Below, in pieces: positions 35,904 to 47,183 of a stretch of 64,000 bases of DNA. The DNA is from Clostridiales bacterium (lineage in GTDB: Bacteria; Bacillota; Clostridia; Oscillospirales; Ruminococcaceae). Under the pieces are notes generated by a model, which saw only the letters and a list, made by a program, of their open reading frames with translations, did no database searches and was not told the DNA's origin. The translations under genes were made by a program, and so were the position numbers. The stretch spans positions 62,001 to 126,000 of the forward strand of contig JAHZAY010000007.1 in assembly GCA_019423685.1 (NCBI GenBank). Direction: 5' to 3'. Position 1 is the stretch's first letter. Every line of letters begins with the position of its first letter.

Positions 35904-36524
35904 CTATTTGGAAGTTCTTCTGTGCCGGACCGATGCCTTGGACAGGTTGCACCGGCGGATATACCGGTCGGTCACCAAAAGATCTACCGGCACATCATAG
36001 CGTCCGCTGATCAGCCGCGGACGGACACAGTCGCTGTAATTGACGCCAATCTTTACCCCCGAAAAGCTGGAAAGATAGCGATCATAATAGCCACCGCCAT
36101 ACCCGACACGATAACCGCGATAGTCGTTACAAAAGGCCGGAACAATGCAGATGGCATCTCTGGTATCCTGCAAGATGGGCAGATTCTCATACGGCTCCAA
36201 AATGCCGAAAGCGCCCTCTTGCAGGTCATCCATGCTGCTAATCAAATGCATATTCATCAAGCGGGTGTCCTCCACGCAGCGCGGAGCAGCAACCCTCTTG
36301 CCGTCCTGCCAGGCCTGCTCCATCAGGCGGCGGGTGTCCACCTCCAATTCCTTGGAGACATACAGGACAACCGTCTTTGCCCGGCGGTACTGCTGGGTGG
36401 AAATCAGGCGTTTAAAGATCATTTCATTTTTTTCTGCCACCACTTCGGCAGGCATCTCCCGACGGATCTTGCGCATCTGCGCGCGAATTTCCTTTTTGTA
36501 CACTCGCAGATCTATCTTTGGCAT
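35904..36524 (-). CDS. 5-formyltetrahydrofolate cyclo-ligase
   Basis: The 206-residue enzyme returns 5-formyl-THF to 5,10-methenyl-THF. The basic N-terminal part (RAQMRKIRREM), LYVSKELEVDT, and the GYGGGYYDRYLS loop near 150 are typical. The start overlaps the end of the DJ-1 gene by 13 bases, showing tight coupling. It supports the methylene-folate pool used by ThyX. Confidence 0.93.
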   Translation of the reverse strand: MPKIDLRVYKKEIRAQMRKIRREMPAEVVAEKNEMIFKRLISTQQYRRAKTVVLYVSKELEVDTRRLMEQAWQDGKRVAAPRCVEDTRLMNMHLISSMDDLQEGAFGILEPYENLPILQDTRDAICIVPAFCNDYRGYRVGYGGGYYDRYLSSFSGVKIGVNYSDCVRPRLISGRYDVPVDLLVTDRYIRRCNLSKASVRHRRTSK

Positions 36525-37066
36525 TGGATACCTTCCTTTATCTGCAAAGCTTTCTCTTCACCGCACAGGCACTCGATCAGCTTAAAGCCAAAGTCCAGGC
36601 ATACGCCCGCGCCCCTTGCTGTGATGTACTGTCCGTCGCGCACAACGCCTTCTCCCTTGCAGATGGTGGCACCCTTCGGCTCAAATCCCGGGAAGGAGAC
36701 CGCTTTGCGGCCGTCCAACAGCCCGCGATTTCCCAAAACCGATGGCGCTGCACAGATCGCTGCAATGAAGATGCCCTTTTCGCTAGCGACCTTCAGCCAA
36801 TGATCTACCTCGGCAGAGGCGTCCAGATGGTTGGTACCCGGCAGGCCGCCCGGCAAAACCAGCATCTGCATCTCCTCTTCGGTGACCTCTTTGGCGTTTA
36901 TGTCACACGCAACGGTGACGCCATGGGAACCAGTTACCCATTTGCCGCCGTCCTCATTGACCGCCGCAGTCTGTACCTTTACCCCGGCGCGGCGCAGCAG
37001 ATCGACCGGCGCCAAGCCCTCCATTTCCTCAAATCCGTTTGCCAAAAATACTGTTACCATAACCAT
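36512..37066 (-). CDS. DJ-1/PfpI family protein (YajL/ThiJ-like)
   Basis: The 184-residue protein has the DJ-1 layout: FLANGFEEME with the conserved Glu, PGGLPGTN, and the nucleophile elbow AAICAAP with Cys105. Family members act as chaperone-like or glyoxalase/deglycase proteins, or protect thiols. AAAGGAG precedes two in-frame ATG codons at 37066 and 37060; the second has the better spacing. It overlaps the folate gene by 13 bases. Confidence 0.92.
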   Translation of the reverse strand: MVMVTVFLANGFEEMEGLAPVDLLRRAGVKVQTAAVNEDGGKWVTGSHGVTVACDINAKEVTEEEMQMLVLPGGLPGTNHLDASAEVDHWLKVASEKGIFIAAICAAPSVLGNRGLLDGRKAVSFPGFEPKGATICKGEGVVRDGQYITARGAGVCLDFGFKLIECLCGEEKALQIKEGIQCQR

Positions 37067-37104
37067 TCAGCTCCTTTTGTCTTGTTTGCCATTGTTGTCT
37101 AAGG

Positions 37105-38001
37105 CTAATCTAATATGAACGGCAGATAGGCCCATCCTGTTTGGTCCGGCCGCTGATCCTGTGGCAGATACCAGCGCACCATTCCAGCAGGAACTTCCTT
37201 CTGCCCGGGTTGTCCCTCTTGTGGATCTTCTTTTGCCGGCAGACGCACCGTCCAGCTTGCCTGTGGGAAAAGGCCCCGCAGTGCACTGCACAGCTGTTCC
37301 TCACTCTCCCCCGGCTCTGCCAGCAGCTCCTTTGCAATCCACTCTTCCGGTACATAGTGATACAGGTTGCAGATTGCCCGGCGCTTTCCCTGCTGGCACA
37401 GCGCATACAGGCCGCCATGATAGAGCTTGCTTTCCCCTTCGGCAAAGATCAGGGCATCCTGAGGCCAAAGCACCGCATCGCGCCCCAACAGCCGCAGGTG
37501 GTGGTGATAGTAGTCCGCGACGTGCAGCTGCCGCAGCTCCCAACCATCCGCGCTGCTGTTTGCCGATGGATAGCAGCACTCCCGGCGATAAAACCAGGTC
37601 TCATAGCCGCGCTTTTGATAAAACGGGTAGAGATCTGCCTGAGCGGGGGCGAGGATGGCAAGCTCTATACCCCATTGGCGGTGATAGCGTTCCGCCTCCT
37701 GCAAAAGCTTGGTGGCAATCTGCTTTCCGCGCGCCCTTGGCAGGGTGGCCACCGCAAAGAGATAACTTGCCCGGTACAGCCGCTCCCTGCCCTGAAAAAT
37801 TCCCCTGTAGGTGCAGGGAAGCAGGGTCGCCATGCCCAAGATCTCACCCTCTTCTCGAAAAACCAGCGTTTGATCCGGCCGGTAACGGGTGGAAAAATAA
37901 AGCTGCTGATATGCGTCCTCCGCATCAAAACAGGTTCTCCAGAGGACGCGCAACTGTTCTCGGTCCTGTATACAATCTTCTGCAAATCCGATCGACGACA
38001 T
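37105..38001 (-). CDS. GNAT acetyltransferase, two-domain form
   Basis: The 298-residue protein has a GNAT core in the first half, with LFAVATLPRARGKQIATKLL as the acetyl-CoA loop (near residues 80-100) and YPFYQKRGYETWF. The second half (about 150-298) is a separate domain of unknown role with Tyr/His-rich YYHHHLRLLG. This two-part layout resembles Eis-like enhanced intracellular survival proteins. Substrate is unknown. Confidence 0.85.
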   Translation of the reverse strand: MSSIGFAEDCIQDREQLRVLWRTCFDAEDAYQQLYFSTRYRPDQTLVFREEGEILGMATLLPCTYRGIFQGRERLYRASYLFAVATLPRARGKQIATKLLQEAERYHRQWGIELAILAPAQADLYPFYQKRGYETWFYRRECCYPSANSSADGWELRQLHVADYYHHHLRLLGRDAVLWPQDALIFAEGESKLYHGGLYALCQQGKRRAICNLYHYVPEEWIAKELLAEPGESEEQLCSALRGLFPQASWTVRLPAKEDPQEGQPGQKEVPAGMVRWYLPQDQRPDQTGWAYLPFILD

Positions 38002-38034
38002 CCTCTCTTCCCCCTTTCCCTTTTTGTCTATCCT

Positions 38035-38928
38035 TTATGCATTTTCCTTAAGGCAAACCTCATATTTCTTCACCAGCATCTGCGGGCGGTAGGACAGCTT
38101 TGCCCGGCGCAGTCCCTCCACGCCGGCATCGTCCTCTCGGTTGATATAGCTATAACCCTGGCAGCAATGCTGAACAAACTGCTGGTTGATCATCTGATAG
38201 GCTCCGTTATAGCCGGAGAGGGCCTTTTCAAAGTGGACGACAAAGGTGTCGCTGTTGAGCGGGCGGCCCATCGTGTAGGCAATTACCTTGCCGTCTACAC
38301 GGATCAATCCTCCCACCAACCCTTCCTCAAAGAAGTTGTCAAAGGCACTGCGCAGCGCCCTCTGCTCCTGTGTGAGGCCGGCATCGGTGTTTCCACCATT
38401 TTCCTGCTCCCACTCCTGGTTCATCTGCCAACACTCCGGAAGCGTCTGGGCAGTGATCTGCTCAAACGACCAATTCGGGTAGGTGCGTTGGAAGATGTTG
38501 ACATGGTTTCGTTTGCCGCTTAAGTTTCTGCCCTTGAGGGTTGCAAGCGATTCGAAGGTGTAGATATAGTCGAAGTACTCTCGCTCCTCACGAAATACAA
38601 AGCGGTCCGGGAAAAGCATTTCCAGTTCCTGCTTCATTGGCTCCAGCACAAGCGAAAGCAGCAGCGGCGAACCGTGTGCAGCGGCGTCCTGGATCATCTG
38701 TTCGATGACCGGCGCAACATCTCCGCGTCCGAACGGGTACAGATAGGAATACCCCTTGAAGGCGGTGCGCAGCACACCGTAATCCCCCACTCGGGCAATT
38801 TCTGTGCGGTGCACGCCGCTCCAATTAAAGATCGAACTGAAGCTGTATTCGCAGCTGTTGTAGTTTGCGTAGCTGAGCAGCTGCTCAATCCACGCTTTGT
38901 CCTGCAAGGAAATCGGGTAAAAATCCAA
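38035..38928 (-). CDS. DUF2156 (phosphatidylglycerol lysyltransferase-like) protein
   Basis: The 297-residue protein is a double GNAT-fold protein of the DUF2156 type, related to the C-terminal domain of MprF lysyltransferases. Visible family stretches are LSGKRNHVNIFQRTYP near 135 and YINREDDAGVEGLRRAKLSYRP near 265. The start is a TTG at 38928, seven bases after AAGGAGG. There is no membrane domain, so it is not a full MprF; it may transfer an aminoacyl or acyl group from an unknown donor. Confidence 0.88.
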   Translation of the reverse strand: MDFYPISLQDKAWIEQLLSYANYNSCEYSFSSIFNWSGVHRTEIARVGDYGVLRTAFKGYSYLYPFGRGDVAPVIEQMIQDAAAHGSPLLLSLVLEPMKQELEMLFPDRFVFREEREYFDYIYTFESLATLKGRNLSGKRNHVNIFQRTYPNWSFEQITAQTLPECWQMNQEWEQENGGNTDAGLTQEQRALRSAFDNFFEEGLVGGLIRVDGKVIAYTMGRPLNSDTFVVHFEKALSGYNGAYQMINQQFVQHCCQGYSYINREDDAGVEGLRRAKLSYRPQMLVKKYEVCLKENA

Positions 38929-38968
38929 GCAAATCCTCCTTTTTGATCAACTGATCCGTTTCTCTCTT

Positions 38969-39469
38969 CTAATGTCTATCTGGCAGTTCACAGGATGCCG
39001 CCTGTTTTTCCATCATCCAAAAGGGCATCCCGGAATATTGATGTGTGAGCTCTGCGATTTTGCAAAACCCAAGCTTTTCATAAAGATGAATCGCCCTGGC
39101 ATTGAAGCCGGCTACGACTAACCGAAATTTTTTCGGGTGAAAGCGGTCCTGTGCAAAGTCAAGGCCGGTCTGCATAAAGGCAGTTCCTCTGCCCTGCCCG
39201 CAGCAATCCGGGCACATTCCCAGCCCAAAATCCAGCGCCTCTTGTTGGTAGAGCGGCTGCTGCTCTCGGACGGGGATGCGGGCGGGTTGTCCATAGCAAA
39301 AATATCCGACCAGCCTTCCCTGGGCAAGGCAGGCATAATATCCCCCTTCCATCAGCTCTGCCACCGTATCCTCTGTCGGTGCAAAGCTGTAGAGAGCATA
39401 GCTGCCCGGATATGACCAGTTGGAAATTTCCCGCGCATATGCTTCGGTCATCGCAACGACTGCATCCAT
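38969..39469 (-). CDS. GNAT N-acetyltransferase
   Basis: The 166-residue protein is a single-domain GNAT: GRLVGYFCYG, then CPDCCGQGRGTAFMQTGLDFA where the QGRGTA loop binds acetyl-CoA, and NARAIHLYEKLGFCKIAE. Several cysteines cluster near the loop. It starts 13 bases after tmk, with GGAGG. Substrate unknown. Confidence 0.88.
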   Translation of the reverse strand: MDAVVAMTEAYAREISNWSYPGSYALYSFAPTEDTVAELMEGGYYACLAQGRLVGYFCYGQPARIPVREQQPLYQQEALDFGLGMCPDCCGQGRGTAFMQTGLDFAQDRFHPKKFRLVVAGFNARAIHLYEKLGFCKIAELTHQYSGMPFWMMEKQAASCELPDRH

Positions 39470-39482
39470 CTCTTTTCCTCCA

Positions 39483-40154
39483 TCAGGCTTCGGTCAAAAA
39501 GGGCCGTACCTGCTCAAAAATTTTATCGGCAATCGTCTGGATGGGCAGTGGGTTTTCCCCATCGCAGCAGGATACCACCTTCCAGCCCTTCTGCTTTGCA
39601 GCATACAGCGCCGCCTCCCGGCAGGAAAGCAGGTACTGAAAGTTGGATTCGTGCAGGTCCTTTTTGCTCTCGTCGCCGTGGTATCGTGCCTCCAACAACT
39701 TTTCAGCTGTTTTGGGCTGCATGTCCAGATATAGCACAAGGTCCGGGCGAGGCAGACCCATCTTGTTGTATTCCAAATCTTCCAGCCAGTCTAAAAAGGT
39801 ATCCCACTCCTCTTTGGGCAACTTTGTAGCCTGATGGTACATGTTGGCGGTGGTGTAGCGGTCCAGCAAAAAGGTTTTGCCCGCCTCATAGTCGCTGTGC
39901 ATGTGGCGGCGCCAGGTAGCGTATCGGTCCACGCTGTAGAGCACCGATGCAGCATAGGCGTTGATCTCTTCCAAGCTTCCAAGCTCACCGCTCAGATACG
40001 CCTTGACCAGCACCGAAGAATCCTCGGCATAATTTGGAAACTTGACCTGCTGTACCGGCCTGCCAAGCTCCCTTGCTTTTTGGGCCAACAGCGCAATCTG
40101 GGTGCTCTTTCCACTGCCGTCCAGCCCCTCTATGATGATCAATTTCCCCTTCAT
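39483..40154 (-). CDS. tmk: Thymidylate kinase
   Basis: The 223-residue enzyme phosphorylates dTMP to dTDP. The P-loop GLDGSGKST is at residues 10-18, DRYTTANMYHQATK carries the DR motif, and the acceptor and lid parts follow. It is longer than the usual 205-210 residues and lacks the standard LID arginine pattern, like the longer Clostridial form. It lies 46 bases after thyX, which makes its substrate. Confidence 0.93.
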   Translation of the reverse strand: MKGKLIIIEGLDGSGKSTQIALLAQKARELGRPVQQVKFPNYAEDSSVLVKAYLSGELGSLEEINAYAASVLYSVDRYATWRRHMHSDYEAGKTFLLDRYTTANMYHQATKLPKEEWDTFLDWLEDLEYNKMGLPRPDLVLYLDMQPKTAEKLLEARYHGDESKKDLHESNFQYLLSCREAALYAAKQKGWKVVSCCDGENPLPIQTIADKIFEQVRPFLTEA

Positions 40155-40200
40155 GCGGGGTCATCCTCTCTTTTTCTCATTTTTGACCGTTTGGCGCAGT

Positions 40201-40980
40201 TTATCCGCGCTGGCTCTGCCCCAGGTGCAAAAAGTGTTCGCGCACCTCCTGCATTTTTAAGCAGCTCATCTTGCCCTCCGGGCAGGGGCCGCTGACACAG
40301 CCGGGGCCAGCCTTTTCAAAGATGGTCGGGGCGATCGGTTTCACCAGCGCCAGCATCTGGGTGGCGACATCCCGAATCTCCCACTGTGCGCGGTTGCAGC
40401 AGCGCAGTCTAAAGAAGTTGAGCAAGCTGCGCGCATTCATCGTCAGGATCATTTTTGTGTCGCAGGCATTCGGCAGGACAAAGCGCGCATCCTCGATGGC
40501 CTTCTTTTCCGAAGCAGTTTTTGCCTTCTTTTCGTCCATGCCCTCTGCGATCATCTTCTGGTAATTTTTCTGCTGCAAAATGTCGGAGAGCTTTAAATAG
40601 GTTTCGTGCGCCGACTGCATCGCCTGCTGATAAAGGGCAGAAGCCTCCTCATCTTCGGCGATCTGGGGCGGCGTAACAAAAGAGAATTGCTTTTCTTTGA
40701 CATACCGCTGGCTCTGCACCGAAAAGGATGCGATGCGGTGGCGGGTAATCTGCGCGAGCAGCGAGCGGGAAACGCCCTCAATTCCAAAGGTAAAGCTGAT
40801 GTGCTCGATTGGACTCTGGTGTCCAAAATCCGAGAGCATATGTAAAAAGCTGACGGTTTTTTCCTCATCCAGACCGTCCATCAAGTCCGAGATAGATGCC
40901 GGGCTGTAGCACAATTTTGCAGACGACGCAACCAGCCGTTCCGGGTCTGGGGTATAGGCAATCAATGTCACCTTCGCCAT
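40201..40980 (-). CDS. thyX: FAD-dependent thymidylate synthase ThyX
   Basis: The 259-residue enzyme makes dTMP from dUMP with methylene-THF and FAD. The ThyX motif RHRx7S runs from Arg80 to Ser90, followed by RY. NARSLLNFFRLR near 190 holds the conserved C-terminal arginines. The last 30 residues hold four cysteines (CVSGPCPEGKMSC and one other in the core), an unusual extension perhaps binding metal. The ATG at 40980 follows GGAGG; thyX, tmk and the folate gene form a thymidylate unit. Confidence 0.96.
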   Translation of the reverse strand: MAKVTLIAYTPDPERLVASSAKLCYSPASISDLMDGLDEEKTVSFLHMLSDFGHQSPIEHISFTFGIEGVSRSLLAQITRHRIASFSVQSQRYVKEKQFSFVTPPQIAEDEEASALYQQAMQSAHETYLKLSDILQQKNYQKMIAEGMDEKKAKTASEKKAIEDARFVLPNACDTKMILTMNARSLLNFFRLRCCNRAQWEIRDVATQMLALVKPIAPTIFEKAGPGCVSGPCPEGKMSCLKMQEVREHFLHLGQSQRG

Positions 40981-41023
40981 GTTGATGATTCCTCCATTTG
41001 AAAAAAGAAATTCTTTATCCCCC

Positions 41024-41032
41024 ATTATAGCA
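41024..41032 (-). promoter_or_regulatory. Extended -10 promoter of the thyX-tmk-mltG run
   Basis: On the minus strand TGCTATAAT (TATAAT at 41024-41029, TG at 41031-41032) is an extended -10 box with no clear -35. A second TATAAT lies 23 bases upstream; C5 and G5 flank the pair. The start near 41017 gives a 37-base leader to thyX. Confidence 0.6.
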
Positions 41033-41131
41033 AATTTGACAGCAAAATTATAGGGGGTTTCTATTTAAATTTGACGAACCGTTCGCCGTATCTTATGTGA
41101 ATTTCACCCATCCGCACCGGTATAGCTGCCT

Positions 41132-41878
41132 TTAGCCGATCAAGAGCATTTTGAAAATGCCGCCCAATTCCCGCACTGCATAGGAAGGAATCACCGGCAG
41201 CGGCGTCTTTCCAGAGATCGCGCGGGCATCCGTCCCATAGCGCCGCACATACATCCAGGCGCGCAACTGGTGAAATCCGTCGGTGCAGAGGATGAGGGTG
41301 TCGCTCAGCTTCTGCTGTTGGATCAGGCGCAGCGAATTTTGGATGTTGGTGTCGGTGTTGGTGGACTCATCCTCTTCATAGACGCGCGACGGGTCCACCC
41401 CGTGCTCGGTGAGGTACTTTTTCATCACATATGCCTCGGTGTACTGCTCGTTCTCCCCTTTTCCCCCCGAAACCACACAGTTGGCCTGCGGGTTTTGGTT
41501 GAGATACGCAAGAGCACAGTCCAGGCGGCGCTGCAGCATCAGCGAAGGTTCTTCGCCGTTTACCTTGCATCCCAGCACAATCACGGTCGCTTCCCCCTGC
41601 TGTGCGGGCTTCCTGCCAAAGGCAAAGTAATTCCAGATCACCGCATGGGTCAACAATCCCAGCAGCATCAAAATTCCAAGTGCAGTCAACAAATGATTCT
41701 TCCTCCCTACATGCCGTTCATATACTGCGGTGCCGATTAGAAAAGCCGATCCCAATACCAGCAGCGCCGACCCGACATTCCATACGGCGAGCAGCAGGCC
41801 GGATATTCCCATCAAAAAGAGCACCCCACCGGCCGCCACAAATCCTTTTTGCTTGATTGTCCACTGTTTTTTCTCCAT
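41132..41878 (-). CDS. YdcF/SanA/ElyC family membrane protein (DUF218)
   Basis: The 248-residue protein has three N-terminal membrane segments (about 10-30, 33-52, 60-85) and a C-terminal DUF218 domain outside: VIVLGCKVNGEEPS, NCVVSGGKGENEQYTEAYVM, and the ESTNTDTNIQNS signature near 165. Related proteins (ElyC, SanA) affect envelope and lipid-carrier metabolism. The ATG at 41878 follows AAAGGAG. It is probably a separate transcription unit. Confidence 0.9.
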   Translation of the reverse strand: MEKKQWTIKQKGFVAAGGVLFLMGISGLLLAVWNVGSALLVLGSAFLIGTAVYERHVGRKNHLLTALGILMLLGLLTHAVIWNYFAFGRKPAQQGEATVIVLGCKVNGEEPSLMLQRRLDCALAYLNQNPQANCVVSGGKGENEQYTEAYVMKKYLTEHGVDPSRVYEEDESTNTDTNIQNSLRLIQQQKLSDTLILCTDGFHQLRAWMYVRRYGTDARAISGKTPLPVIPSYAVRELGGIFKMLLIG

Positions 41879-42591
<713 letters not shown>

Positions 42592-42604
42592 GACATACAG
42601 CTAA

Positions 42605-44257
<1,653 letters not shown>

Positions 44258-44290
44258 TCTCCTTCCCTGCCGACAAATAGCAAAAGACGT

Positions 44291-44324
44291 AAGAGGGACA
44301 GCGAATTCGCTGTCCCTCTTTTTT
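44291..44324 (+). terminator. Terminator of groES-groEL
   Basis: A perfect 30-base palindrome (44291-44320, AAGAGGGACAGCG and its complement) ends in a run of seven T. Confidence 0.93.
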
Positions 44325-44341
44325 TATTCCAAAAAGTCCAC

Positions 44342-44377
44342 AAAAAAGGCCCCAGCAAAAAGCTGGGGCCTTTTTTC
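44342..44377 (-). terminator. Terminator of ftsZ and the dcw cluster
   Basis: AAAAAAGGCCCCAGC and GCTGGGGCCTTTTTT enclose a five-base loop, 13 bases after the ftsZ stop. On the minus strand it ends in six T; its A-run makes it usable from both sides. Confidence 0.92.
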
Positions 44378-44389
44378 TTTACATCAACT

Positions 44390-45508
44390 TTATCTTCTCT
44401 GGCCAAAGATGGACATGATGTCGAACGGCATATCGTCATCGTCCTCGTCGCTCCGAGAATTGCTTTCGGTCTTTTCTTCCTGTTTTGGCGCGTCGGAAGA
44501 GGAAGCCGCTTTAAAGCGATAATCTGGAATATCAAAGTTTTTATCCAGCTCAAATCCTGTTGCAATGACGGTCACAATCATCTCGTCATCCAGGCTGTCA
44601 TCGAAGGTAACACCAAAGATGAGGTTGACGTCAGGATGCGCACAAGCACGGATCATATCGGCAGCCAGGTTGACCTCGTCCAGTTCGATGTCCGACGGAG
44701 CGGTGATGTTGAGGATTACGCGCTCTGCTCCATCGATCGAAGACTCGAGCAGTGGAGAAGAAATTGCCGCCTTGGCCGCGATCTCCGCCTTGTCCTTGCC
44801 GCTGGCACGTCCCATACCCATGTGGGCAGCACCTGCACCGCGCATGATCTGGCAGACGTCCTCGAAGTCCAGGTTGATAAGACCAGGAGTGTAGATCAGG
44901 TCGGAAATGCTCTGTACGGCATGTTTGAGGACATTGTCGGCCTCCACAAAGGCGTTGAGCAAAGTAATCTTGGTTTCCGAAACCAGGCGCAGGCGCTCAT
45001 TCTGAATGACAACCAGCGCATCCACGATCTCCTTTAAGGTCGCGATGCCGCGCTCGGCCTGCTCCATTCTCTTTTTCCCCTCGAACTCGAAGGGCTTGGT
45101 AACTACGCCGACCGTCAGGATGTTCATCTCTTTTGCCACCTGTGCGACAACCGGTGCCGCACCGGTGCCGGTGCCGCCGCCCATGCCGGCGGTGATGAAG
45201 ATCATCTGGCAGCCTTTGATCGCCGCTGCAATCTCCTCACGGCTTTCCTCTGCCGCCTTCTGGCCTCTCTCCGGCACTCCGCCCGCTCCACGTCCGCGGG
45301 TCAGACGGTCGCCAATGACAATCTTCTGACTTGCTTTGGAGTTTTTCAAAGCCTGCGCATCGGTATTGATGGAGATAAATTCCACACCCTGCATGCCGCC
45401 TTCAATCATTCTGTTGACCGCGTTTCCTCCACCGCCGCCAACACCGATGACCTTTATAGTCACCTCTACGCCATCATAATCGTTGTCGAGTTCAAAATTC
45501 GCCATCAT
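44390..45508 (-). CDS. ftsZ: Cell division protein FtsZ
   Basis: The 372-residue tubulin homologue polymerises into the division ring. The GTP loop [12 protein letters not shown] is at residues 108-119, with GVGGGGGNA near the N-terminus and NLDFEDV (synergy loop Asp) near 210. A Ser/Glu/Asp-rich linker leads to a short basic C-terminal tail with [10 protein letters not shown], which is not the usual FLR-type peptide. Two tandem ATG codons follow AGGAGG. It ends the dcw cluster, with its own promoter candidate in the 223-base gap before ftsQ's stop. Confidence 0.98.
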   Translation of the reverse strand: MMANFELDNDYDGVEVTIKVIGVGGGGGNAVNRMIEGGMQGVEFISINTDAQALKNSKASQKIVIGDRLTRGRGAGGVPERGQKAAEESREEIAAAIKGCQMIFITAGMGGGTGTGAAPVVAQVAKEMNILTVGVVTKPFEFEGKKRMEQAERGIATLKEIVDALVVIQNERLRLVSETKITLLNAFVEADNVLKHAVQSISDLIYTPGLINLDFEDVCQIMRGAGAAHMGMGRASGKDKAEIAAKAAISSPLLESSIDGAERVILNITAPSDIELDEVNLAADMIRACAHPDVNLIFGVTFDDSLDDEMIVTVIATGFELDKNFDIPDYRFKAASSSDAPKQEEKTESNSRSDEDDDDMPFDIMSIFGQRR

Positions 45509-45612
45509 CTTTTTTCCTCCTAATATTTATCTCCAGCATATAAGATGCAAACTATCTTTAAAATTTGATTTATCTCCAAATCTGTATGAAGAACCGAGAA
45601 AACAAAACTTTA

Positions 45613-45640
45613 TATATATAAGTTATCAGATTTCTGTAAA
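45613..45640 (-). promoter_or_regulatory. Candidate ftsZ promoter in the ftsQ-ftsZ gap
   Basis: TTTACA (45635-45640) and TATATA (45613-45618) are 16 bases apart on the minus strand, 104 bases before ftsZ. The gap 45509-45731 is very AT-rich and has no gene, so a separate ftsZ promoter is plausible. Confidence 0.45.
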
Positions 45641-45731
45641 TTTTTCAATAGATTGTCTAAGAAAAAAGCAAATTCTAAAAATAATTACTCTCTATTTTCC
45701 TTTCTTTATCTCGAAAAAGCCGTTTTCTAGC

Positions 45732-47096
45732 TCATTCATTGACAATCGGAGCCTTGCTCGGTGCGTTGAAGGCCCCACCGCTTTCGCCTTGATCTGGTTG
45801 GGTATCCCCACTTTGATCTTGGTTTTGGCCGGACGCCTGCTGCGACTGCGGCGCCTGCGATTCCTCTGCACCTTCGGATGTACCCTCGGACGGCTGTGCT
45901 GCCTGTCCGCCAAGTGCTGCGGGGTTTTCATTCATGCCGCCAGTCTGATTGACGCCGCCATTGGATGAAGCTGCATTTTGCTGCTGTGTTTCATCGGCAG
46001 TCTGATTGGTAGAAGCTTGTCCGGCAGAATCCTGCTCGGCCGATGACGGCTGCGTCTGCTCCGTTTCAACAGGAGCCTCCTGGCCCGCCGCTTCACCGCC
46101 TGTTGTTGACGATTCTGCCTCCTGCGAACTGTTCTGTTCCTCGGTGCCCTCTTCTCCTTCTTCCGCCGTCGGTTCCTCAGGCTGCGGCAGCGGTTCCGAT
46201 TCCTGTCCGCCGCCCACATTGTCGCCGCCCTGCTGTGGCAGGTTTGCGCCGAAATCCAGGTAAGCATCGGGATTTTTCACCTTGTCGATGCTGATGGACA
46301 TGGTGTGCAGCGCCGGCGGATTGCTGAAATCCAGCGTGCCCTCCTCCGGCACATCCTCAAATTGCTCATCTCCGTTGCTCTTTGCATCCAAGACCTCGCG
46401 GATAAAGCTGATTTTGTAGTCGATATCGTTGTCTGACCCAAGCATCAGCAACAGCCTGTCCTCTATCATCACCTGGATATTGAGCATATCGCTGACGTCA
46501 TAATAGGTGATGTCCTCAAAATGATTGGCCTTGAGCTGTGCACTGATCTCCTGCAGGGAAACCAGCTGTGGCAGCAGGGCATCACTGCCCGATTCTTGGC
46601 GCAGGTAGCTGCCGGTGTCGTAAACGGTCTCCATCGGCAGCCCTACCACTCGCGGTGTGGAATCCGGAAGGGTCAGCACCCCCGTTTCCAACACCTTGCC
46701 GGTTGTAGAGAGCAGCGCAAAACCCTGAGAGGTATAAACTGCGCCCAAGACCTCCTCCTCTTCGATCTCCACCATCAAGGTGGTCGGGAACTTTCGGGAG
46801 ATCTTGACCGAGCGTATGTAGGGAAGTTTTCCGCGCAAGGTCTTTTCCGCATTGGAAATATTGATCTTAAACAGGCTTTCTCCCTTTTGTGCGCCAATCT
46901 CGTCGATGATCTGCTGCTCACTGTACACACTGCAACCGGTAATTTGAATTTTATTCAACTTAAAAAAAACGGTGTAACACATCACAAAAACGATGGCAAG
47001 GCAAAATGCCGCAAGCAAAACATAGTGGAGCAGGTATTTGCGCGCTTTTCGCAAGATTCTCCTCTTTGAGGAGCCGTGATCTTTCACTTCCGGCAT
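45732..47096 (-). CDS. ftsQ: Cell division protein FtsQ/DivIB with a long low-complexity tail
   Basis: The 454-residue protein has a basic cytoplasmic N-terminus, one membrane segment (about 22-46), a POTRA domain (about 47-118, KIQITGCSVYSEQQI) and the FtsQ beta domain to about residue 280. The remaining 170 residues are Gln, Glu, Ser, Gly, Ala and Asn rich with no aromatic residues, and seem disordered. The tail is much longer than in known DivIB. FtsQ/DivIB recruits the divisome with FtsL and DivIC. The ATG follows AAGGGGG. Confidence 0.88.
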   Translation of the reverse strand: MPEVKDHGSSKRRILRKARKYLLHYVLLAAFCLAIVFVMCYTVFFKLNKIQITGCSVYSEQQIIDEIGAQKGESLFKINISNAEKTLRGKLPYIRSVKISRKFPTTLMVEIEEEEVLGAVYTSQGFALLSTTGKVLETGVLTLPDSTPRVVGLPMETVYDTGSYLRQESGSDALLPQLVSLQEISAQLKANHFEDITYYDVSDMLNIQVMIEDRLLLMLGSDNDIDYKISFIREVLDAKSNGDEQFEDVPEEGTLDFSNPPALHTMSISIDKVKNPDAYLDFGANLPQQGGDNVGGGQESEPLPQPEEPTAEEGEEGTEEQNSSQEAESSTTGGEAAGQEAPVETEQTQPSSAEQDSAGQASTNQTADETQQQNAASSNGGVNQTGGMNENPAALGGQAAQPSEGTSEGAEESQAPQSQQASGQNQDQSGDTQPDQGESGGAFNAPSKAPIVNE

Positions 47097-47183
47097 TTTG
47101 ACACCCCCTTTTTCTCTTCACGTCTTATCAAAAGCGGTTTCCCGCATAGATTGCAAGTTTTAATATGCTTTGACTTTCTTTGC

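Noticed and set aside
45750..46250. Repeat-like low-complexity DNA
   Set aside because: It is the coding sequence of the Gln/Glu/Ser-rich tail of FtsQ with irregular units, not a tandem repeat or CRISPR array.
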